Below are positions 8,563-17,361 of a stretch of DNA of 64,000 nt, piece by piece (position 1 is the first letter of the stretch; every line of letters begins with the position of its first letter). Source of the DNA: Companilactobacillus versmoldensis DSM 14857 = KCTC 3814 (GTDB taxonomy: Bacteria; Bacillota; Bacilli; Lactobacillales; Lactobacillaceae); contig NZ_AZFA01000006.1 of NCBI RefSeq assembly GCF_001434295.1, forward strand, positions 1 through 64,000, written 5' to 3'. The notes below the pieces were generated by a model, which was not told the DNA's origin, made no database searches, and saw only the letters and a program-made list of their open reading frames with translations. Both the position numbers and the translations under genes were made by a program.

Positions 8563-9952
8563 TCGACTAGTTGTTCAAATACTCTTAGTCGTTGCAGTCG
8601 TCACGAGTTTTATTTTGTCCTTCTTCATCTGGACTAACACCGCTCGCTATCAACGTGGGCGGAACATCGACGTTTCGACTAGTGACGTTGATAAGAATAA
8701 GACGCCGATCAACCAGATCATCAGTCCTACACAAGTGATTTGGCAAGATGGCAAAGAACAGCGTTTGATCTATAACAACAAAGATAATATCTCCGTAAGT
8801 ATGCAAAAAATCATCAAAAACTGGAAGGTTGGTGCTTTCAGCCAGGAGTTCTCTAAAGATGGTGCCAAGTATCAAAAAATGATCCAGCGTAAAAATATGA
8901 TCCAATTAGTATATCCAACGAATATCTCGATCCGGACATTGGGATATTTGATGAATAATACTACTTTACAAAAAGCGACTGATCACCAGTTCAACCGGAT
9001 ATTGTTTTCTGTAAATGATAAAGATGATGACAATATCTACTTGGCCAACGACAAGACTTATACAGTCTACAAGGCATCGGTCAAGGATGCTTCATCCAAA
9101 CCAATTATTAAGCTGGCGAAGAAAGCCAACATTGACCTGAAGATCAAGTTAAACTTGATGAAGCACGGTGTAGTCACTTTTTACACTGAACCAGTCACGC
9201 TGAAAAGCTACTCATATGTATTGAGCACCAAGGCTGATTCGGAATATACTACTAATTTATTTGATTCCAATACTGACGATATCAACAGCAGTACCAATGG
9301 CAATGTCTACACTTATAATGTTGGCGAGTCCAAGCGGCTAGTTTCCGACCATGAGAAAAATGAACTGACTTTCTCGGATTATACTGATACGTCGGTCCCT
9401 AAAGACATGTTGTCATTCTTCCAAAGAGGATATAAGCAGGCAACTAATATTCAGAATTCAGTTTCGAATTTGCGGTTGTATGAAGCTAGCTGGAAGAATA
9501 AATCTCTAGTTTATCGTGAGTATGTTGAAGGGTTCCCGATTTTCAAGAAGAGTGAATTTGGCTCGATCAAGATCTCCTTCAGCCGTAACGGCTCGACCGA
9601 ATCCTTCTTGAGCAAGGTCTTAGAGGTTCCGGTGCCATCTGATATGAGAAATGCTACTTTGAAACCAACGACTGAGATCGTCAAGGAATTGAATAACATC
9701 GGCTATTCACCTAGTGAGATCCAAAAATTGGAAGTTGGATATCAATGGACGAATGAAGAGGATAACTCAGATGTGATCGACCTTGAACCAACTTACTATA
9801 TCAAGATCGATGATCACTGGCGCTCATTTGAAAGCTGGAGCAATATGTCAGCTGAAACGAGCTCGTCGCAAAATAATTCGAGCTCTTCCAGTTCATCAAC
9901 TAGCCAATCTAGTAACTACGCAACGCAAAGTTCATCTTCAGAGGGGGAATAA
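8552..9952 (+). CDS. yycH: WalK regulatory membrane protein YycH
   Basis: A 466-residue protein with one N-terminal helix (about 7-27), a large extracellular domain and a Ser-rich C-terminal tail (SSSQNNSSSSSSSTSQSS). YycH and YycI contact WalK at the membrane and tune its activity. The ATG overlaps the end of walK, with GGAGGAG eight bases upstream. The distance to yycI is three bases. The polyserine tail is a low-complexity extension. Confidence 0.93.
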   Translation: MKFSRLVVQILLVVAVVTSFILSFFIWTNTARYQRGRNIDVSTSDVDKNKTPINQIISPTQVIWQDGKEQRLIYNNKDNISVSMQKIIKNWKVGAFSQEFSKDGAKYQKMIQRKNMIQLVYPTNISIRTLGYLMNNTTLQKATDHQFNRILFSVNDKDDDNIYLANDKTYTVYKASVKDASSKPIIKLAKKANIDLKIKLNLMKHGVVTFYTEPVTLKSYSYVLSTKADSEYTTNLFDSNTDDINSSTNGNVYTYNVGESKRLVSDHEKNELTFSDYTDTSVPKDMLSFFQRGYKQATNIQNSVSNLRLYEASWKNKSLVYREYVEGFPIFKKSEFGSIKISFSRNGSTESFLSKVLEVPVPSDMRNATLKPTTEIVKELNNIGYSPSEIQKLEVGYQWTNEEDNSDVIDLEPTYYIKIDDHWRSFESWSNMSAETSSSQNNSSSSSSSTSQSSNYATQSSSSEGE

Positions 9953-9955
9953 TAA

Positions 9956-10771
9956 ATGGATTTTAGAAGAATTGAAATTATCTTCCTAGTGGTCTTCTTG
10001 TCACTAGACGTCTTTTTATTGGTTTCCTTTCATAATAGTCAGGAAGTTATTTCTAACTCAACTTCCGGCGTAAGTTCAACTTTGTCAGATATGAAGAAAC
10101 GTAATATCTCGTTTGGTAAATTGGACAAGAAGACGGGGACAGCGTATTATTTAGGCTCGTCACCGGATAATACTTTGATCAGTAATGCTTCAAAATTACG
10201 TCATCAAGAATATGAATATAACCAAACTTCATATAAGTTGATCAGTAACCTGGGCGAACCTATCAAAGTTACTTCCAGTAATCGAAAAGATAAATTGGAC
10301 GATTTCCTGAAGAAGGAATCTAATATTTTATTTGGTTCTGAATATTCTTATGCTCCACAACTTTCGACAAGTACGGAAGTCGTTTATGCAGAAACTGGTC
10401 CGTTGGGACCAATGTATGATAAAACAGGTCAGATTGTTTTTACTGTTACTGATGGTAAAGTAGTCAGCTATACGCAAACTTACATGAAGCAACTTGATAT
10501 CTTGCAAGAAAAGCAAGCTACTAAGAGTGAGCGTGATGTGATAACTGATCTGTATTCAAGTTCAGAGATACCAAACAATTCCAAAATCACTTATGCGAAT
10601 TTGGCCTATACTAAACTCTTGGAAGCTAAAGGTAGTACAATTTATATACCAGTATGGTTTATTAGTATTCACAATAAAGACAGCAAAGTAGATACAGTTA
10701 AAAAGGTCAATGCCTTCACTGGTAATTTACTTAAAACCTCATCTAATGGAGACGAATATAGTAATGAGTGA
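9956..10771 (+). CDS. yycI: WalK regulatory membrane protein YycI
   Basis: A 271-residue bitopic membrane protein with an N-terminal helix (about 6-25) and an extracellular YycI-type domain. It forms a complex with YycH and WalK that adjusts kinase output. GAGGGGG lies before the ATG. The end overlaps yycJ by eight bases, so the genes are translationally coupled. Confidence 0.93.
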   Translation: MDFRRIEIIFLVVFLSLDVFLLVSFHNSQEVISNSTSGVSSTLSDMKKRNISFGKLDKKTGTAYYLGSSPDNTLISNASKLRHQEYEYNQTSYKLISNLGEPIKVTSSNRKDKLDDFLKKESNILFGSEYSYAPQLSTSTEVVYAETGPLGPMYDKTGQIVFTVTDGKVVSYTQTYMKQLDILQEKQATKSERDVITDLYSSSEIPNNSKITYANLAYTKLLEAKGSTIYIPVWFISIHNKDSKVDTVKKVNAFTGNLLKTSSNGDEYSNE

Positions 10772-11567
10772 AGATAGTTTAAAAGTCAGTGTTTTGGCAA
10801 GTAGCAGTTCAGGCAATGTTACTTATATCGAGACACCAGAGCATCATGTCCTTGTCGATGCAGGAATGTCAGGTAAAAAAATCAAAGAATCATTGGAGAG
10901 TATTGGCAAAGATATCAATACGATCGATTCATTGTTCGTAACCCATGAACATACTGACCATTGTAAAGGTGTCGGCATTTTAGCACGTCGTTACGGATTA
11001 AATGTTTATGCCAATGAAAAAACATGGGCAGCAATGGCTCATAAGATTGGTAAAGTACCAGATGATCAGATCAATATTTTCCAACATAATAAAGTCCTTT
11101 CGTTGGATGATCTAGATATTGAAAGCTTTGCCGTGTCGCACGACGCAGCGGACCCACAATTTTACAAGTTTCATCACAATGGCAAAGATTTCGTTATTTT
11201 GACCGATACAGGTTATGTTTCTGACCGAGTTGAACAAACAATCAAAAATGCCGATGGCTATCTATTTGAATGTAACCACGACACAGAAATGTTACGGAAT
11301 GGTTTCTATCCTTGGCCACTCAAACAACGTATTTTGAGTGAAAAAGGTCATCTTTCCAATGAAGATGGCGCACATGCTTTGATGGATGTCTTAGGCAACC
11401 GGACTAAGCAAATTTATCTAGGGCACTTGAGTCCAGAGAACAACACTAAGACCGTCGCCCATACCGCTGTTGAAAACATTCTCGAGAATCACGATTTTGG
11501 AGTCGGTGATGATTTCTTGATTCATGACACTGATCCCCAAGTTGCGGACCCATTGATTTCGCTGTAA
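10764..11567 (+). CDS. yycJ: Metallo-beta-lactamase-fold hydrolase YycJ (WalJ)
   Basis: A 267-residue MBL-fold protein with THEHTDHCKG metal ligands, a central Asp in LTDTG and terminal His in YLGHLSPENN. Homologues are 5'-to-3' exonuclease-like enzymes linked to DNA repair and cell division. The ATG at 10764 lies within the end of yycI; a further-upstream TTG is in frame but lacks support. A terminator follows. Confidence 0.94.
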   Translation: MSEDSLKVSVLASSSSGNVTYIETPEHHVLVDAGMSGKKIKESLESIGKDINTIDSLFVTHEHTDHCKGVGILARRYGLNVYANEKTWAAMAHKIGKVPDDQINIFQHNKVLSLDDLDIESFAVSHDAADPQFYKFHHNGKDFVILTDTGYVSDRVEQTIKNADGYLFECNHDTEMLRNGFYPWPLKQRILSEKGHLSNEDGAHALMDVLGNRTKQIYLGHLSPENNTKTVAHTAVENILENHDFGVGDDFLIHDTDPQVADPLISL

Positions 11568-11588
11568 AGTAAAGTTAAATAGTTTTAT

Positions 11589-11625
11589 AAAAGGTGATTT
11601 TTGCAACGCAAATTTTGCCTTTTTA
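11589..11625 (+). terminator. Terminator after yycJ
   Basis: Imperfect stem AAAAGGTGATTTTTGC / GCAAATTTTGCCTTTTT around AAC, ending in T. It closes the wal transcript before htrA. Confidence 0.7.
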
Positions 11626-11715
11626 TTTTAAGAAAATATCGAACAAGTTTCACAGTTTTTTCAAAGTTTATTTGTAAGATGGAATTACAATACTAATGGG
11701 AAGTGAGCATTGGTT

Positions 11716-13116
11716 ATGGATGAAAACAATAATAATCAACAAAAAAAGCGTAAGGAGAAAAAATCTCCTCGGCGCTCATTGTGGAAAACGGCAATAGTTG
11801 CCTTTGTTTCAGCTATTTTAGGTGTCGGGATCGCATATGCTGGTTTTACGCATATGGGCAGCACGGTTCCTGATACGGCTTCAAAGAGTGGCCCGGGTAC
11901 GACTGAAGTAAGCAATTCAAAGGTCAATACTTCAAGTACGATGTCGAAGGCTTATAACAAGGTCGATAATTCGGTCGTGTCAGTTGTCAACTTGCAAAAA
12001 CAAAAGCAAAGTTCTTCTGATGGTGATTTGTCTTCTATTTTCGGTGATTTGTTCGGCGACAGTGGTTCAAGTTCCGATGGATCTAGTTCTGACGGATCTA
12101 GCTCTGATGGTTCAAATGATTCACAAGGTACCGACGGTACTGGTGGTGCTACTGATGGTTCAGATTCCAATGGTTCTAGTTCGTCTGGTTCCTCGTCATC
12201 ATCCTCAAATAACAGTAATTTGGAAGAGTACAGTGAAGGTTCTGGTGTCATCTATGCTAAACAGAATGGCAAAGGTTATATCGTAACTAATAATCACGTT
12301 GTTTCTGGTTCTGATTCACTTGAGATCATCTTAAAAGATGGTACTAAGTTGACTGGTAAATTGGTCGGTAGCGATGCTACAACTGATTTGGCTGTGATCG
12401 AGATTGATGGAAACAAAGTTCCTGCTACCGCAACATTCGGTAATTCTGATAATCTAACACCTGGTGATTCAGTGATTGCTATTGGTTCTCCACTTGGTAG
12501 TCAATATGCAACGTCAGTAACACAAGGTATTATCTCTGCTACAAATAGAACAGTTGAAACTCAAGACCAAACAACTGCCCAGACGACTGGTGAAGCTACA
12601 GTCTTACAGACTGATGCAGCTATCAACCCTGGTAATTCTGGTGGTCCACTAGTTGATTCAGCAGGCCAAGTCATCGGTATCAACTCGATGAAATTGGCAT
12701 CAAATACCGATGGTACTTCAGTTGAAGGTATGGGATTCGCTATTCCAAGTAATGAAGTTGTTAGAATTATCAATGAATTAGTCAAGAATGGTAAAGTATC
12801 TCGTCCGTCCCTAGGGATCAAAGTTTTGGATCTTAATCAAGTTTCCGATGAATCACAAAAAACTTTGAAATTACCTGATAAGGTCACTCAAGGTGTAGTC
12901 GTTTATAGTGCTGAAAGTGGTTCAGTTGCTAAAAAGGCTGGATTACAAAAAAATGACGTTATCGTCAAACTTGATAACAAGAAGGTAAGTTCGGTTGCTG
13001 ACTTACATAACGCTCTGTACTCGCATTCAGTAGGCGATACGGCAACGTTGCAATATTACCGTAATGGTAAATTACAAAGTACGAAAGTACATTTAACACA
13101 AAAAACAACTGAATAA
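11716..13116 (+). CDS. htrA: Membrane-anchored serine protease HtrA (DegP family)
   Basis: A 466-residue surface quality-control protease. A basic N terminus and one helix (about 25-45) anchor it; then a long Ser/Asp/Gly low-complexity linker (about 95-170), a trypsin-like domain with His in NNHVV, Asp in TTDLAVI and Ser in NPGNSGGPL, and one PDZ domain with GLQKNDVIVKLD. It degrades misfolded exported proteins. The ATG at 11716 is chosen for its distance from GGGAAGTGAG; TTG at 11710 is in frame. The linker, built from SSSDG repeats, is longer than I would expect. Confidence 0.95.
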   Translation: MDENNNNQQKKRKEKKSPRRSLWKTAIVAFVSAILGVGIAYAGFTHMGSTVPDTASKSGPGTTEVSNSKVNTSSTMSKAYNKVDNSVVSVVNLQKQKQSSSDGDLSSIFGDLFGDSGSSSDGSSSDGSSSDGSNDSQGTDGTGGATDGSDSNGSSSSGSSSSSSNNSNLEEYSEGSGVIYAKQNGKGYIVTNNHVVSGSDSLEIILKDGTKLTGKLVGSDATTDLAVIEIDGNKVPATATFGNSDNLTPGDSVIAIGSPLGSQYATSVTQGIISATNRTVETQDQTTAQTTGEATVLQTDAAINPGNSGGPLVDSAGQVIGINSMKLASNTDGTSVEGMGFAIPSNEVVRIINELVKNGKVSRPSLGIKVLDLNQVSDESQKTLKLPDKVTQGVVVYSAESGSVAKKAGLQKNDVIVKLDNKKVSSVADLHNALYSHSVGDTATLQYYRNGKLQSTKVHLTQKTTE

Positions 13117-13123
13117 TTTAGCT

Positions 13124-13161
13124 ACGTGAAACTGTTGCATAACAGTTTCATGTTTTTTTTT
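13124..13161 (+). terminator. Terminator after htrA
   Basis: ACGTGAAACTGTT / AACAGTTTCATGT stem with GCAT loop, then nine T. Confidence 0.88.
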
Positions 13162-13222
13162 GAACAATTAAGTCTGATTTAAGTATAAATTTTCGGATTT
13201 TCAAGAAGTGAATTAAAAGCAA

Positions 13223-13418
13223 TTATCAACAGCTGTGTATAACTTGTGGATAAGTGGATAAATTAACGAAAGACCGCTGTAGAAAAAGTTATCCACAATT
13301 AACAAGTCAACTGTTGATAACTTTTTGACTAATAAAAACAATCGATTACAAACACCAATATATCAAGGGTTTGAATGTTACACAGAAATACACAAACTTT
13401 TTTTAAGGGTGTGGATAA
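13223..13418. promoter_or_regulatory. DnaA-box cluster
   Basis: Seven 9-mers match the DnaA box TTATNCACA within 196 bases. Exact matches: 13234-13242 (minus, TTATACACA), 13245-13253 (minus), 13289-13297 (plus) and 13410-13418 (minus), the last three being TTATCCACA. One-mismatch copies lie at 13223-13231, 13253-13261 and 13312-13320. The surrounding DNA is AT-rich and non-coding. The density is what is normally seen at oriC or at DnaA-titration sites. The wal locus is usually close to the origin, but dnaA itself is not in the window. Confidence 0.75.
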
Positions 13419-13498
13419 GTTGATAATTAAAATTTTCGTCTTTTCTTGATTTGGAATACGGTGGATAGTTCTATATCATAAGAATGAAGGAGTAGATT

Positions 13499-13978
13499 AT
13501 GAACATTAAATTTGTCACAGTTGGTAAGTTAAAAGAGAAATATTTAAAGGCTGGCATTGCCGAGTACGCTAAGCGCTTGGGTGCTTTTTGTAAATTCCAG
13601 ATCATCGAATGTCCAGATGAAAAAGCCCCAGAAAATTTGTCAGAGGCTCAAGATCAGCATGTTAAAGAAGTTGAAGGAGAAAGGATCCTCGACAAGATCA
13701 AGGATAAGGAATACGTCATCTTACTAGATTTGAAGGGGAAAGAACTGACCTCAGAAGAATTAGCCAAAAAGATCGACGACTTATCCACCTATGGAACTAG
13801 CGATATCACTTTAGTAATTGGAGGATCGCTAGGTGTTAGTCCTGAAGTAAAAAAAAGAGCCGACTACAGTATTTGCTTTGGCAAGTTTACCTTGCCACAT
13901 CAATTAATGCGTTTGGTATTGACAGAACAGATATATCGTTCATTTATGATTATTAATCATCGTACTTACCACAAATAG
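13499..13978 (+). CDS. rlmH: 23S rRNA pseudouridine-1915 N3-methyltransferase RlmH
   Basis: A 159-residue SPOUT methyltransferase that modifies helix 69 of 23S rRNA in assembled ribosomes. The SAM-binding trefoil shows [13 protein letters not shown] and the C terminus [20 protein letters not shown]...YHK is diagnostic. In staphylococci the 3' end of this gene is the SCC integration site; here it is intact and nothing is inserted. GAAGGAG precedes the ATG. Confidence 0.97.
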   Translation: MNIKFVTVGKLKEKYLKAGIAEYAKRLGAFCKFQIIECPDEKAPENLSEAQDQHVKEVEGERILDKIKDKEYVILLDLKGKELTSEELAKKIDDLSTYGTSDITLVIGGSLGVSPEVKKRADYSICFGKFTLPHQLMRLVLTEQIYRSFMIINHRTYHK

Positions 13979-13987
13979 GGGGTAAAC

Positions 13988-14530
13988 ATGGGAACGAAAA
14001 AACATTTAGCAGTAACATTAAAAGAATTAATGCAAACTGAACCTGTGGATAAAATTACTATCAATCAGTTGACCAGTGCTGCAAATGTGGCTCGAAATAC
14101 TTTTTATTACCATTTTGAAGATATTAATAGTTTGTTGGAATATATTTATGCACAGGAGATCGTCATTCAGTTGCATGCCTATAAACAGGAACAAAATTGG
14201 CAGGATGGATTAAAAGTATTACTCGATTATATTAGTAATAATCGTAAATTCTGTTTGAATACTTTCCGTTCAGTCAATCGTGGATTATTGGAACATTTCC
14301 TCTATCGCGTTGCTTTTGATATGGTGACCGGAGTCGTTGAAGACCTACATCCGCATTGTCCAGATAAACTACATGACGAGATCGGGAACTTTTATGGACT
14401 AGCTCTCAGTAATCAGGTCATTCAGTGGCTGACGACTGATCTGCAAGAATCGAAAAATGAATTTTGCCAAAGGATGAACCGGATGCTCTGTGGATCAATC
14501 AATAATGTTGTCGAGCATAATCAGGAATAA
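13988..14530 (+). CDS. TetR/AcrR family transcriptional regulator
   Basis: A 180-residue protein. The N-terminal helix-turn-helix (about 18-50) reads ITINQLTSAANVARNTFYYHF, as in the subgroup with a TetR_C_8-like C-terminal ligand domain. It starts ten bases after rlmH, with GGGGGT upstream. The next gene on the same strand, 97 bases on, is the disrupted DUF5692-like membrane gene, a plausible target. Confidence 0.88.
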   Translation: MGTKKHLAVTLKELMQTEPVDKITINQLTSAANVARNTFYYHFEDINSLLEYIYAQEIVIQLHAYKQEQNWQDGLKVLLDYISNNRKFCLNTFRSVNRGLLEHFLYRVAFDMVTGVVEDLHPHCPDKLHDEIGNFYGLALSNQVIQWLTTDLQESKNEFCQRMNRMLCGSINNVVEHNQE

Positions 14531-14627
14531 TTTGGATAAAGCCAATGTTTTGACCATATTAATATATTTATTAAGCGGTTACAATTAAGCTGTAAAAACC
14601 TAAAAAACCTTTCTGGAGGTGTTGATG

Positions 14628-15615
14628 ATGTTCTTATTTCAAAACATTTCAGGGGCAGATTGGTTAATGTGGATCGCAGTCATTGCAGCCTTAATGCTCT
14701 TAAATGAGGCTGCCCGAGCCAATAAATGGGTCGCATTAGCTTTGTTCCTGGTTGTTCCTGGTTGTTCCGATTTTGTTGACGATCTTTGTTTGGCCCACAA
14801 CCGCAGGTGCTGGAAGCAGTACGGGTACCTGGTTCCATTGGGCAAAAGTTTATTCTGCATTAGCAGGATGTTTAGGTTTCATGGCTTTAAGATTCATCAA
14901 GAAGTTGAGTACTAATAAGTGGGCCCTGTTATTCCCGCCGATTATTTTAGCTATCAATATTCTTGAGGCCGTAACCCGTGATTTCCAAGTCTACGGAATG
15001 CACGGAATGGTCGATGGAGTCTTCATGAATGGTGGTTCCTGGAATATTATGAACGGGATTGCCGGAATCATTACTATCACTGGTTGGATGGGGATCATTA
15101 TTAGTCGTGATCGCCAAAAAGATATGATTTGGCCTGACCAAATTTGGCCTTGGATCATTGCTTATGATTTATGGAATTTCGCTTATGTTTACAATTGTGT
15201 TGGTGACCATTCATTCTATGCTGGAGCTGCATTATTGCTTTCCTGTACGTTTGCAGCTTTCTTCATCAAAAAAGGTTCTTGGCTACAAGCTCGTGCTCAG
15301 ACTTTAGCTTTCTGGATGATGTTCACAATGAGTGTGCCTGCCTTTGTCACTAATTCACAATTTGCTGTTCAGAGTAGCCATTCAAATGCAGCCTTGTTCA
15401 CAGTTAGTTTCGTGGCGTTAATAGCCAATGTGGCGGTTCTAGTACTGCATGTTTATCGGATCGTTAAGTATCGTCGCAATGCTCTGAAAGATGATATTTA
15501 CGCCGGAATGAAAGCACATGATCAAGTATTAGCCGATAATGCACCAGAAGATGATTTACCAGACGATTTGAATTTGAAGGACCACGGTAATGATTCCTCA
15601 ACACATACAGTTTAA
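14628..15615 (+). pseudogene. DUF5692-like polytopic membrane protein, frameshifted by a 10-bp tandem duplication
   Basis: The 5' part reads MFLFQNISGADWLMW... to LALFLVVP, then shifts frame and stops at 14915. The other frame picks up exactly there with LFLVVPILLTIFVWPTT and runs to 15615. The cause is visible: CTGGTTGTTC at 14748-14757 is repeated at 14758-14767. Removing one copy restores a single protein of about 325 residues with about eight helices and an acidic C terminus. I assign DUF5692 from general resemblance; its function is unknown. The start ATG at 14628 follows CTGGAGGT. Reversible slippage or assembly error are alternatives to permanent loss. Confidence 0.8.
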
Positions 15616-15629
15616 TAAATCAGCAATCA

Positions 15630-15660
15630 AATGGTGGTCACAGTGTGACCACCATTTTTT
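15630..15660 (+). terminator. Terminator after the DUF5692-like gene
   Basis: AATGGTGGTCACA / TGTGACCACCATT stem followed by T; very strong. Confidence 0.88.
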
Positions 15661-15664
15661 GACG

Positions 15665-15698
15665 AAAAAAGTCCTGATCATTTAAGATCAGGACTTTT
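15665..15698 (-). terminator. Terminator of the APC permease gene
   Basis: AAAAGTCCTGATC / GATCAGGACTTTT, usable on both strands; on the minus strand it follows the permease stop. Confidence 0.82.
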
Positions 15699-15708
15699 AT
15701 AGTTTTGA

Positions 15709-17028
15709 TTAGCCATTACGTTTTTTTGCGATCCAGTAAACTGGGAGTCCTATTAAGGTAATGCCTAATCCTATTAGAGCTAAACCAGTTTGAGTGAACA
15801 AAGTTGAAACAACGATGAAAATACCACCGATGATAGCGATGATAGGTGTGACTGGATAGAATAACGTCTTATATGGACGTTTCATATCAGGTTCACGTTT
15901 TCTTAAGATAATCGTTGCAGCAAAGGTCATTGTGTAGAAGATCCAAATAACGAAGACTAACAAATCAGTTAAGGTGTTGAATCCACCAACAAAGATCATC
16001 ACGATAGCAATTGCAAGCTGGACGAGGGTTGCAGCCACCGGAATTCCTTGTTTGGATAGATGAGACAATTGCTTGCTGAAAGGAATCGTCTTATCTAAGG
16101 CCATGGCGTAAGGGACACGGAGTCCGGTCATCGCATAACCATTGATCGCACCATAAACTGAAACTAAGATACCAATGGTAACTAAACGACCACCGAAGTC
16201 ACCGAAGATAACTTTAGCAGCTTCCGCAGCAGTACTGTCGTTACCCATGATTTGGCCAATAGGTAAGGTCTTTAAGAAGACGAAGTTGATCAATAGGTAA
16301 ATCACAGTAATACCAAGAAGACCAATGATGATAGCTTTTGGTAAATCTTCCTTAGGTTTTTTCAATTCTCCGGCGATGTTACCAACTTGGATCCAACCAT
16401 CATAGGCAAACATTGTTGCTAGAAGGCCTTGTCCTAAGCCACTGAAAAAGTTGATGTTATGTCCGGCCTGGATTGGAAACAATGGTACTGGTGCGCCTTG
16501 TTTTGCAAACAAACCGAAAATGATAATTATAGCAATTGGGATCAATTTGAAAATCGTTGCGAAAGTTTGAAAATGACCGGCAGCTTTCGACCCCAATAAA
16601 TTAATAAAAGTAATTGAGAATGCTACTAGAAGTGCGATTGGGATGGAATATTTCTGGTTGATATTAAATAATGAGGAAAATTGCGTACTGAAAATAATTG
16701 AGAGTGCGGCGATATTTGCCGGAAAGTAAATCACCATTTCAGCCCATCCTAGCATGAAGGACGGCGTTTTTCCGTAAGTATGGTGAATATATTCAACCAT
16801 ACCTCCCGTTTCAGGTATCGCTGCTGACAGTTCAGCAGTTGTTAGACCCGCACAGATCGTGACTAATCCACCAATTAGCCAGGCAAGAAGCGTCATATTT
16901 GCGGATCCAGTTACCTGAGTGACGACCGGCGTTTTGAAGAACACCCCTCCACCGATCGCGGTACCTATAACTGTTGATAAAGCAGCCCAAAAGCCGATAT
17001 TCTTTTTGAGCTGTGCATCTTTTCCCAT
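15709..17028 (-). CDS. APC-superfamily amino acid permease
   Basis: A 439-residue transporter with about 12 helices. The first helix carries the substrate-binding break GTAIGGGVFFKTP (GxxIGxGxF), and PETGGMVEYIHHTYG is typical of LAT/serine-threonine type exchangers. Uptake or exchange of amino acids across the membrane is expected; specificity is unknown. AAAGGAG precedes the ATG. It is divergent from the next permease, across 333 bases of AT-rich spacer in which I see no defined operator. Confidence 0.88.
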   Translation of the reverse strand: MGKDAQLKKNIGFWAALSTVIGTAIGGGVFFKTPVVTQVTGSANMTLLAWLIGGLVTICAGLTTAELSAAIPETGGMVEYIHHTYGKTPSFMLGWAEMVIYFPANIAALSIIFSTQFSSLFNINQKYSIPIALLVAFSITFINLLGSKAAGHFQTFATIFKLIPIAIIIIFGLFAKQGAPVPLFPIQAGHNINFFSGLGQGLLATMFAYDGWIQVGNIAGELKKPKEDLPKAIIIGLLGITVIYLLINFVFLKTLPIGQIMGNDSTAAEAAKVIFGDFGGRLVTIGILVSVYGAINGYAMTGLRVPYAMALDKTIPFSKQLSHLSKQGIPVAATLVQLAIAIVMIFVGGFNTLTDLLVFVIWIFYTMTFAATIILRKREPDMKRPYKTLFYPVTPIIAIIGGIFIVVSTLFTQTGLALIGLGITLIGLPVYWIAKKRNG

Positions 17029-17361
17029 TTTTTATTCTCCTTTATTTTTATCAAAGAACATTGCTAATGTTTTCACAATCATTCTAACAAAAATCAAGAT
17101 ATTTAAAAGAGATAAAATCGAAAATTTTTACTTATTTATAATTTAAATTTTGAAATGACTTTTTCCCCATGAGCTTAATTCCAATGATACCAGGCAATTT
17201 TGACATAATTCATGCCAAAAATATGATTGTCAATTTTTCAAAAAATACATAGAAACGATAAAAAAAATATAAATGATTTGTTAAATACATCACATATCGT
17301 GGTAATATATATTACGGGAAAGCAATTAATAAAAATATAAATTTTGGGGAATGAGGGTATC

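Noticed and set aside
13940-13978. rlmH 3' end as an occupied SCC-type integration site
   Set aside because: rlmH is intact, no recombinase gene follows and no repeated att sequence was seen.
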